Below, in pieces: positions 8,801 to 14,895 of a stretch of DNA of 28,253 bases (positions are counted from its first letter, which is position 1; each line of letters opens with the position of its first letter). Source of the stretch: CAIWHR01 sp039915505 (GTDB lineage Bacteria; Pseudomonadota; Gammaproteobacteria; Burkholderiales; Casimicrobiaceae). The notes beneath the pieces are model-generated. The model did no database searches. It was given only the letters and a program-made list of their open reading frames with translations, and was not told where the DNA came from. The position numbers and the translations under genes were made by a program. The DNA lies in NCBI GenBank assembly GCA_039915505.1, contig JBDSND010000077.1:1-28253 (forward strand). Direction: 5' to 3'.

Positions 8801-9788
8801 GTCGCCGCCTTCCGCGAACGCGCCCAACGGCCGGGTGATGGCGCGTCTCGCCCGCCTCAGCCCGCCGGCAGCGCGCGAGCCGCTCGCCGGCGCGAGCGCG
8901 CTGGCGAGCGGGATCGATCATGGCGCCGCGCATTGGCCCGCGCTCGATGTTGCAGCGGAGACGTTCGTCTCGAAGGACCGTTCGCTCGGACGTCTTGAGC
9001 TCCTCGCGCAGCCGCGCGCAGGCGATTGGCATATCGAGCGCTTGTTACTCGCCAACGAGGCCGGCCGGATCGAGGCAAGCGGCGCTTGGCAGTCCACCGC
9101 ACGCCCGGACCGCACGGAACTCGACGTGGCCCTCGATGCGCGCGATGGCGGCGAATTCCTCGCCCGGTTCGGCCATCCTGGGACCGTGCGGGGCGCGCCG
9201 ACCCGCATCACCGGAAGACTGGCGTGGGCCGGCGACCCCAGCGCGTTCGATTACCCGACCCTCTCCGGGGCGCTGCAGGTTGAGGTCGGGAACGGGCGTT
9301 TCATGAAGATCGATCCGGGCATCGGCAAGCTGCTCGGCGTGCTGTCCCTGCAAGCATTGCCGCGTCGGATCACGCTCGATTTCCGCGACGTGTTCAGCGA
9401 AGGCTTCACGTTCGACCGCGTTGCCGGGAAGGTGCGTGTCGCACAGGGGGTGATGAGCACCGATGAACTCCGCCTCACGGGGCCGTCTGCGCAGGTGACC
9501 ATTGCCGGGGAGGCAGATCTCGCCAAGGAAACCCAGCGGTTGCGGGTGCGGGTTCAGCCCACCCTGACGGCGGGGGTATCGGCAGGTGCGGCACTGCTCT
9601 TCCTGGCGAATCCGGTGATCGGCGCTGCGGTGGGGGCGGGTTCGTTGCTTGCCCAGAAGGTGCTCCGCGATCCTATCGAGCAGATCTTCAGCTATCAATA
9701 CCTTGTCACGGGCAGCTGGTCGGAGCCACAGGTGAATCGCGGGACGACCGCCGCCTCCGCAGTGGCCGAGGAAGCGATGGTCAAGTGA
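5838..9788 (+). CDS. yhdP: YhdP-family AsmA-like envelope protein
   Basis: A 1316-residue protein of the YhdP group (long AsmA-like proteins, TIGR02099 type). In E. coli, YhdP with TamB and YdbH carries phospholipid from the inner to the outer membrane as a long hydrophobic groove. One N-terminal membrane anchor is visible (about residues 24-47, GLVWAAVLGVGLFATLLLVV), followed by a long periplasmic beta-rich part with repeated LDLR/IDLP-like strands. The end carries the family's glycine-alanine segment NPVIGAAVGAGSLLAQK and then FSYQYLVTGSWSEP. The frame is open from 5679, but the ATG at 5838 is chosen because it places the anchor correctly and follows a -10-like box. Length is close to E. 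coli YhdP (about 1270). The nitrilase gene follows after 48 nt. Lipid transport here is inferred from homology. Confidence 0.93.
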   Translation: MPVPRALTYAPNVVAAALGRFARGLVWAAVLGVGLFATLLLVVRLVVFPNIDRHRDTITAAIGAQIGQTVEIDALATGWDGWNPKLVISGLRLGPARRPATAEADPSVAPLLELPRVALTVAWTSLPFLDLRLTQFAIDAPRLAVRRDERGVVHIAGIEIDAAQARDDGRFAAWLLRQPEIIVRDALITWIDARRDTPQLVLDKVNFRLENRLGRHRFGLTGSPPSEIAAPIDLRGEFTRLSSGDWQRADGQLYVRLDYADLAAWREWLPLPIALERGKGALRAWFTFVAGQVHEVYADLELADVRSRLAPDLPILALAHVAGRAGWRQSGGTRELLGRELGVVTADGHVLAPTNLSLVLRDGTGSAPQGGRLQIDRLELAPAHALAAHVPLPARWRAALDAWQPHGTVSRGDAQWLGPPDAPSHYEVSAELAGAGFVAHGVWPGATNLTGRLKATAEGGVVKLDTRNASLQVPRYLADHVPIDGVRGDIVWTRAGDRLALRIDDLGVTSADAAGKVRARYRSLPNGPGELDLDIAFTRVKAEALPRYLPTFLRPNLRDWLARAVKPGKIDEGRLKVKGDLANFPFVDDQRGSFAIDFKGRDFGLDYSSRWPALADVEAEVHVSGAGLRVDATRGAIYGVTIGKTTASIPDFRNPVLEVEGEASGPTADFVRFMGESPVGEWTGQFTRGAKASGDGRLALKLILPLRALENSRVMGDFTFLNDQLALTGVPLLNQLTGNLAFTHRELRGQDLTAEALGGPVRITVERGDGRTRVLASGKADIQAVSRQFELAFGQRVRGMTDWTFALDARSEGSSWTVESPLTGIVIDLPLPLAKSATQLLPMRIERPASRNPQEDLLVGSFGDVAHFSAHRRIDATSTRVDRAVVAIGQALREPDARSVRPGLWLRAQLPALDVDEWLAIERPDARGAAGTVAPGIGDLVLAGVDIDTGRLTVLGRQFTAIKVGGRRIQDQWRMELAGQEVAGTATWSPPSANAPNGRVMARLARLSPPAAREPLAGASALASGIDHGAAHWPALDVAAETFVSKDRSLGRLELLAQPRAGDWHIERLLLANEAGRIEASGAWQSTARPDRTELDVALDARDGGEFLARFGHPGTVRGAPTRITGRLAWAGDPSAFDYPTLSGALQVEVGNGRFMKIDPGIGKLLGVLSLQALPRRITLDFRDVFSEGFTFDRVAGKVRVAQGVMSTDELRLTGPSAQVTIAGEADLAKETQRLRVRVQPTLTAGVSAGAALLFLANPVIGAAVGAGSLLAQKVLRDPIEQIFSYQYLVTGSWSEPQVNRGTTAASAVAEEAMVK

Positions 9789-9836
9789 CCAGGATCGGCA
9801 AACCCGCCGGTCGCAAGGATCAGGAGTGAACGAGAC

Positions 9837-10670
9837 ATGAACCCGGGAGGAAGCACCACGCCGTTTCGCGTGGGTGCCGTACAGATGGTATCGGGACCCG
9901 ACGTCGCTGCAAACCTCGCCGTCGCGGCGCCGCTGATTGGCGCCGCGGTCGGACAGGGCGCACGATTGGTGGTGCTTCCCGAGTATTTCGGGATCTTCGG
10001 CGAGCGCGCGACCGACAAGGTCGATGCCAAGGAGACCGACGGCGACGGCCCGCAACAGCGATTCCTCGCCGAACAGGCGCGGCATCACGGCATATGGCTC
10101 GTCGGCGGTACCGTACCGATCGCGTGCGATGACCGCGCCCGGGTGCGCAGCGCCTGCCTGGTGTACGGACCCGATGGGGAGCGCGTGGTGCGGTACGACA
10201 AGGTCCATCTCTTCGCCTTCACGCGCGGCGAGGAGCGCTACGACGAAGGTCGAACCATCCAGCCGGGGACCGGATGGCAGTCCTTCGAGAGCCCGGTCGG
10301 CAAGGTTGGCTTGTCGGTGTGCTACGACGTCCGCTTTCCCGAGCTGTATCGCGGCCTTGGGGAGGTTGCGCTGATCCTCGTCCCGGCCGCGTTCACGGCC
10401 ACGACCGGCGCGGCGCATTGGCACCTGCTGCTGCGTGCGCGTGCCGTGGAGAACCAGTGCTATCTGCTGGCGGCCGCGCAGGGCGGTGTGCACGGTGGGC
10501 GGCGGCGCACCTATGGCCACTCGGTGCTGATCGATCCCTGGGGCGAGATCGTCGCGGAGCACGAAGAGGGTCCTGGAGTGGTCGTCGGCGACGTCGATCC
10601 CGCGCGCATCGCCGCGGTACGCGCCGAGCTTCCCGCACTCGGGCACCGGGTCTTCACATTCGTACCTTGA
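9837..10670 (+). CDS. Nitrilase-superfamily amidase (Nit1/Nit2-like)
   Basis: A 277-residue carbon-nitrogen hydrolase with the full Glu-Lys-Cys triad: E49 in VVLPEYFG, K122 in RYDKVHLF and C162 in GLSVCYDVRFPELYRGL. The residues around the cysteine, the short length and LLLRARAVENQCYLLAAAQ place it in the Nit1/Nit2 branch. Members of that branch act as omega-amidase or deaminated-glutathione amidase, removing ammonia from alpha-ketoglutaramate-like or deaminated-glutathione waste products. Substrate cannot be decided from sequence. AGGAG at 9822-9826 precedes the ATG by 10 nt. It follows yhdP by 48 nt and probably shares its transcript, the usual order in betaproteobacteria; tldD, which often comes next, is absent here. 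Confidence 0.92.
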   Translation: MNPGGSTTPFRVGAVQMVSGPDVAANLAVAAPLIGAAVGQGARLVVLPEYFGIFGERATDKVDAKETDGDGPQQRFLAEQARHHGIWLVGGTVPIACDDRARVRSACLVYGPDGERVVRYDKVHLFAFTRGEERYDEGRTIQPGTGWQSFESPVGKVGLSVCYDVRFPELYRGLGEVALILVPAAFTATTGAAHWHLLLRARAVENQCYLLAAAQGGVHGGRRRTYGHSVLIDPWGEIVAEHEEGPGVVVGDVDPARIAAVRAELPALGHRVFTFVP

Positions 10671-10711
10671 CGGACGCATGGACGTTCCCCTGGCCCGGGC
10701 CTTGCCGGAAC

Positions 10712-13030
10712 TCAGGCGCCGGCAGGTTCCGCGGCAGGGTTGGGGTCGTCCGACTTCTGGTCGGCTTGCTCCTGCTGCTTGAACCAGCGGCGCAGGAAGA
10801 ACATCAGCACGCCGAATCCGATCACCGCCGCGCCAATGACCCAATAGTTAATGGTCGACGCATCGGATAGCGCCCGCTTCAACTGGTCGCCGAAGATGCT
10901 GGTCGCGATGGTGCCGGGCAGCATCGCGAGGAACGTGCCGATGAAGTAATCGCGGTACGGGATGCGGATCGCCCCGGCGACCATGCCTTCCACGGCGAAG
11001 GGCGCCACCGGGACGATGCCGACTGCCACGACTGCCAGGATGCCGCGCTTGCGCAGCATGTGCGACATGCGGTTGAGCCGCTCACCGGCCAGGCGACGGA
11101 CGCGATCGCGCGATATCTGTCGACCGATGAAAAAATTCACCGTGGCGGCCAGCATGATGCCAGCGAGACTGTATCCCAGTCCGAGTATGGGCCCGAACAC
11201 GATGACCGCGAACAGCGTGATCAGGGGGCGCGGGAACAGGGTGATGGCCGCAGGGATGTGGGCAAGCACGATCCCGAGGGCGACCCACGGCGTACCGCGG
11301 ACGTGCTCCGCCCATGCCGTGACCCGCTTCGGTTCCAGGAACTCGGACAGCGGCGTGAAGCGCCAGGCCGCCATAAGGGCAGCGATGACGACTGACACGA
11401 TGGCGATCTTGCCCCAGGGCAGGCCCTTGCGGCGATGCTCTTCGACGTCAGGCGAGAACTCGTCGATCAGTTGGTCGAGCGAAACTGGCCTTTCGGGATC
11501 GGCCATGGACGCGAGGTCGATGGCCGTGTCGGGGTGATCGGGGATGTTGTCGAGGACCCGCAGGGTTCGCTCGGTGCATTGCAGGGAGCGAATCGCGGGG
11601 TGCAGGGATCCGGTCTTTTTGATGGACTTGCGGACATCGTCGATCGATGCGCCGAGGTGCTCGGCCAGGAGTCCATCGCGGAAGTCCCTCACGGCGCGTT
11701 GCTGCACCTCGCCCGAGGCCGCGAAGGAGAGATCGCACTCGGTGTCGAAACCCATTGATCGGTTCGAGAGGTTGGCTGAGCCGATCCGCAACAGCACGTC
11801 GTCGACGATCGTGACCTTGGAATGCACGTCGATGCAGGTCTTTTCGGCGAGGCCGTCGATATGGGGGTAGTACACCTCGAAGCGGCCGGACGAGTCGGCG
11901 CGGTGGAGGTCGCGGATGAGGCGCGTGCGCAGCACCTCCATGGTGTGCTCCTCGAGCCAGCCGTGGCTGAGCAGGCGCGTGACCACCACGATCTCCGGCG
12001 CCTCGGGCTCCTTGAGGCGCGCTTCGAGTGCCTTGCCGATGCGCTCAGAGGTGAAGTATTGGTTCTCCAGGTAGATGTAATCGCGCGCCGCAGCGATCAT
12101 GTCGACGAAGAGCGCCTCGATCTCCCGCACGTCCTCGGTCGTCTCGGTCTTGGGCACTGTTCGCGAGACGGCAACCTCCACGTCGGCGAGTTGTGGCACG
12201 ACCGTCTGCGGCCACGGGTCATGCTCGCCGTCGACCGCGGGTAGGACCTTGCCGGTGGCGCACTGCCAGCGCTCGCGGGCGATGCTGGCGAGCACCCGCG
12301 CGGCCTCGCCGTCGACCATTGCCATCACGTCGTGAAAGGGGGGGTAAGGCCGGCCCGCGGCGGTGCGGCGCTCGTCGTTGGGTCGATGGGCGCAGGTATC
12401 CCAGCGGCGGCAGGTGAGATCCAGCCCGCCACCGAAGGCGACCGCATCGTCGACCACCACGATCTTCTGATGATGCGAGCCGCCGACCGGGTGAGTATTG
12501 TCGAAGCTCAAATGGACGCGACGGCGTGGCTTCCAGCCCATGCCGTACAACGGCCGCGTTTCGCGATCGGTCCCGAACACCAGCGGGTAGTCCCAGTCGA
12601 GGATGTGCACCTCGAGGCTGCGGCGCGCCTTGACGAGCGCATTGAGGAAGTCGCCGAGCTGGGTATGCGGCGACGCCGCGTCGGTGTCCCAGGCCAACTG
12701 GGTGCGGCTGTCGAAATCCCAACCGATGATGATGATCGACTCGCGCGCGGCCTGCGCGGCCTGCATGAAGGCGCTGAAATAGTCCTCCGCGTCGACCAGC
12801 ATGGCGACTCGGGCGGCGTGCGCCACGACCTTGCAATTGCGCTCCGGATCGAACAAGGCTCCGCTTTGAACGCGCTGTCCCGTGTCGCCCGAGTGAGCAG
12901 TTTTTTCGCCCTGGCGGACAAAGCTTGCGCGTGACCCGGGCACTTCGGCGGGCGACGGGTTGGGCAGGCGCTCGGTGCTGTTGGTGTCCATGGGCATGGA
13001 GCCTAGAACGCGGTCTCGTGCAAACCCCAT
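10712..13030 (-). CDS. Phospholipase D / VTT-domain membrane fusion protein
   Basis: A 772-residue two-part protein. The N-terminal part is a phospholipase D-like domain with two HKD motifs: H187-x-K189-x4-D194 in SHHQKIVVVDD, and H403-x-K405-x4-D410 in DVHSKVTIVDD followed by GSANLSNRS. Conserved PLD segments also include WDFDSRT (104-110) and IYLENQYFTS (319-328). The C-terminal part (about 540-750) is a VTT/SNARE-associated (TVP38/TMEM64, DedA-like) membrane domain with several hydrophobic segments, GRQISRDRVRRLAG, and the motif GIVPVAPFAVEGMVAGA (671-687). PLD enzymes cleave or transfer phosphatidyl groups; VTT proteins act as lipid scramblases or flippases. An act on membrane phospholipid, such as cardiolipin-like chemistry coupled to lipid movement, is inference. 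Starts at 13030, 12997 and 12991 are all possible; no clear ribosome site decides. It lies 40 nt after the smr-like gene. Confidence 0.9.
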   Translation of the reverse strand: MGFARDRVLGSMPMDTNSTERLPNPSPAEVPGSRASFVRQGEKTAHSGDTGQRVQSGALFDPERNCKVVAHAARVAMLVDAEDYFSAFMQAAQAARESIIIIGWDFDSRTQLAWDTDAASPHTQLGDFLNALVKARRSLEVHILDWDYPLVFGTDRETRPLYGMGWKPRRRVHLSFDNTHPVGGSHHQKIVVVDDAVAFGGGLDLTCRRWDTCAHRPNDERRTAAGRPYPPFHDVMAMVDGEAARVLASIARERWQCATGKVLPAVDGEHDPWPQTVVPQLADVEVAVSRTVPKTETTEDVREIEALFVDMIAAARDYIYLENQYFTSERIGKALEARLKEPEAPEIVVVTRLLSHGWLEEHTMEVLRTRLIRDLHRADSSGRFEVYYPHIDGLAEKTCIDVHSKVTIVDDVLLRIGSANLSNRSMGFDTECDLSFAASGEVQQRAVRDFRDGLLAEHLGASIDDVRKSIKKTGSLHPAIRSLQCTERTLRVLDNIPDHPDTAIDLASMADPERPVSLDQLIDEFSPDVEEHRRKGLPWGKIAIVSVVIAALMAAWRFTPLSEFLEPKRVTAWAEHVRGTPWVALGIVLAHIPAAITLFPRPLITLFAVIVFGPILGLGYSLAGIMLAATVNFFIGRQISRDRVRRLAGERLNRMSHMLRKRGILAVVAVGIVPVAPFAVEGMVAGAIRIPYRDYFIGTFLAMLPGTIATSIFGDQLKRALSDASTINYWVIGAAVIGFGVLMFFLRRWFKQQEQADQKSDDPNPAAEPAGA

Positions 13031-13043
13031 GCCATTGCCCGCG

Positions 13044-13060
13044 CCGGAGGGGCGCTCCGG
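13044..13060. other. Hairpin between smr-like gene and PLD/VTT gene
   Basis: CCGGAG-GGGCG-CTCCGG, a perfect 6-bp inverted repeat with a 5-nt loop. There is no U-tract on the minus strand, so it is not a standard intrinsic terminator; it could stabilise or partly interrupt the trxB - smr - PLD transcript. Confidence 0.4.
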
Positions 13061-13070
13061 TGGTGCGGCG

Positions 13071-13787
13071 CTAACGTCCGCGAAGCAGGATCAGCACCGC
13101 GCCGCCCCCGCCGGCGTGGGGCGGCGCTTCACTGTAGGCCAGCACGTCGTCCCAATGTGCCAACCACTGGCGCACCTTGCCCTTCAGCACGGGCTCGCGA
13201 TTTGGCGAGGTCAGGCCCTTGCCGTGCACGACCCGCACACAGCGAAAACCGCGCTGCCGAGCCTCGTAAAGAAAATCGGCTAGCACGTCGCGCGCCTCGT
13301 CGGCGGTATGGCCGTGGAGATCGAGTTCGGCCTGCAACGACCAATGGCCGCGCCGCAGTTTGCCCAGCACGTCGGTACCAAGCCCCGGCCGTACGAACGT
13401 CTGCCCAGCCTCGAGCTCCTGGCCGATCTGCCACGTCAAGGGCGCCGGCTCGGTGCCGTACTTCGATTCGAGCAATACGTCACGCTCGTCGGCCAGGCGC
13501 TGGGTCGGTACCGGGGCGGGACGCGGCCGTTCGATGCGCGCCCGGGTCGACGGTGGCAGGCGGCGGACGTCGGCAAAGGCGGCCGCGAGGTCGATGTCGC
13601 CAGCCGCATGCTTGGTACCCGCGATGGCGCGTTTCGGCGTCACCACCCGGCTAGGCCGCGATTCCGACGCTGGCTTGCTGCCCGCGGCACGGCTGGTGGA
13701 GGAGGGAGAGGGGGATCGCGCGACCGCGCGACCGGAGGCAGCCCGTGCCGCCTCGAGCAGGCGCTTCAGATCCTCGAGCTTGGCCAT
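13071..13787 (-). CDS. Smr-domain protein
   Basis: A 238-residue protein with a C-terminal Smr (small MutS-related) domain. The family motifs are LDLHG (155-159) and VVHGKGL (186-192), with a glycine-rich GGGGAVLILL near the end. Stand-alone Smr proteins such as SmrA/SmrB of E. coli are nucleases; SmrB cuts mRNA at collided ribosomes. The N-terminal half (about 15-100) is low in complexity, rich in Ser, Arg and Pro, and probably disordered, before LADERDVLLESKYG, a segment often found just upstream of Smr in this group. It is 22 nt after trxB, on the same strand. Whether it acts on DNA or RNA cannot be said from sequence. Confidence 0.9.
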   Translation of the reverse strand: MAKLEDLKRLLEAARAASGRAVARSPSPSSTSRAAGSKPASESRPSRVVTPKRAIAGTKHAAGDIDLAAAFADVRRLPPSTRARIERPRPAPVPTQRLADERDVLLESKYGTEPAPLTWQIGQELEAGQTFVRPGLGTDVLGKLRRGHWSLQAELDLHGHTADEARDVLADFLYEARQRGFRCVRVVHGKGLTSPNREPVLKGKVRQWLAHWDDVLAYSEAPPHAGGGGAVLILLRGR

Positions 13788-13809
13788 GACGCGCGCGCCG
13801 GCACCGGCT

Positions 13810-14760
13810 TCAGAGCGTTTCGAGGTAGGCCTCGGCGTCCAGTGCCGCCATGCAGCCGCTCCCCGCCGAGGTCACGGCCTGGCGATAGACATGATCGGCC
13901 ACGTCGCCCGCCGCGAACACACCGGGAATGCTCGTCGCCGTCGCGTTGCCTTCGCTGCCGCTTTTGACCTTGATATAGCCACCGTTCATGGCGAGTTGGC
14001 CCTCGAAGATTGCCGTGTTTGGGGTGTGGCCGATGGCGATGAAAATACCGTTGACCACGAGCTCCTGGGTGCTGCCCGAGCGCGCGTCACGCAACCGCGC
14101 CCCGGTGACCCCGGACTGGTCACCGAGCACTTCATCCAGGGTGTGATGCCACACGACCTCTACATTGCCGGCGTCGCCGGTCTTGGCAAGCAGCCGGTCG
14201 ACCAGGATCGCCTCTGCCCGAAAACGGTCGCGGCGATGGATGACAGACACCTTGCGGGCAATGTTGGAGAGATACAGCGCCTCCTCGACTGCGGTATTGC
14301 CCCCGCCGATGACGGCGACGTCCTGCCCCTTGTAGAAAAAGCCGTCGCAGGTCGCGCAGGCCGAGATACCCTTGCCCATGTAAGCCGTCTCGGACGGCAG
14401 GCCGAGGTAACGCGCCGACGCGCCGGTCGCCACGATGAGCGCATCGCAGGTGTACTCGCCGCTGTCGCCGACGAGCCGCAGCGGACGCTCGTCGAGCTTG
14501 GCGGTGTGGATGTGATCGAAGACGATCTCGGTTTCGAAGCGCTCGGCATGTTGCTGGAACCGCTGCATGAGCTCCGGCCCCTGCACGCCGGCGAAGTCAG
14601 CTGGCCAGTTGTCCACGTCGGTGGTGGTCATGAGCTGGCCACCCTGGGCGAGGCCGGTGATGAGGAGGGGCTTGAGATTGGCCCGGGCCGCGTAGACAGC
14701 GGCGCTGAACCCGGCCGGGCCCGAGCCGAGGATGAGAAGACGTGCGTGCTTTGCGGACAT
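13810..14760 (-). CDS. trxB: Thioredoxin reductase
   Basis: A 316-residue FAD enzyme that passes electrons from NADPH to thioredoxin in the cytoplasm. The FAD site is ILGSGPAGFSAAVYAARA (residues 10-27), the redox-active pair is C135-A-T-C138 in ISACATCDGFFY, and the NADPH site is VIGGGNTAVEEA (150-161). The second FAD motif is GVFAAGDV near the C terminus. The frame extends upstream to 14865, but the ATG at 14760 gives the standard N terminus (MSAKHARLLILGSG). It is divergent from ftsK and heads the run trxB - smr-like - PLD/VTT. All catalytic features are present. Confidence 0.97.
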   Translation of the reverse strand: MSAKHARLLILGSGPAGFSAAVYAARANLKPLLITGLAQGGQLMTTTDVDNWPADFAGVQGPELMQRFQQHAERFETEIVFDHIHTAKLDERPLRLVGDSGEYTCDALIVATGASARYLGLPSETAYMGKGISACATCDGFFYKGQDVAVIGGGNTAVEEALYLSNIARKVSVIHRRDRFRAEAILVDRLLAKTGDAGNVEVVWHHTLDEVLGDQSGVTGARLRDARSGSTQELVVNGIFIAIGHTPNTAIFEGQLAMNGGYIKVKSGSEGNATATSIPGVFAAGDVADHVYRQAVTSAGSGCMAALDAEAYLETL

Positions 14761-14789
14761 GCCGATTCCGATCGCAGACGGAACGTTGG

Positions 14790-14795
14790 ATTTTA
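14790..14795 (-). promoter_or_regulatory. Putative -10 box for trxB
   Basis: TAAAAT on the minus strand preceded by GGT in the trxB/ftsK divergent region, giving a leader of about 23 nt to the trxB ATG. No recognisable -35 is seen. Confidence 0.35.
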
Positions 14796-14860
14796 ACCGA
14801 ACGGCCCACCGGGATCCTGCTGGCACCCCTGCGCAGACGCCAGCACCGGCATGGCCGATG

Positions 14861-14866
14861 TACAAT
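14861..14866 (+). promoter_or_regulatory. Putative -10 box for ftsK
   Basis: TACAAT preceded by TG, with transcription start expected near 14873 and about 23 nt of leader to the ftsK ATG at 14896. No -35 match at 16-18 nt spacing. Confidence 0.38.
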
Positions 14867-14895
14867 GCCTCGCGTGAAGATCACGCGGCAAATGC

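Noticed and set aside
10692..10701. Palindrome GGCCCGGGCC as a bidirectional terminator between the nitrilase and PLD/VTT genes
   Set aside because: It has no loop and no T-run, so it does not fit an intrinsic terminator.
9045..10844. 599-codon minus-strand open frame opposite yhdP and the nitrilase gene
   Set aside because: It spans two clear plus-strand genes plus their gap, has no recognisable domain, and is of the kind expected opposite high-GC genes.
13360..14796. 478-codon plus-strand open frame opposite smr-like and trxB
   Set aside because: It lies antisense to two genes with complete catalytic motifs and shows no family motif of its own.
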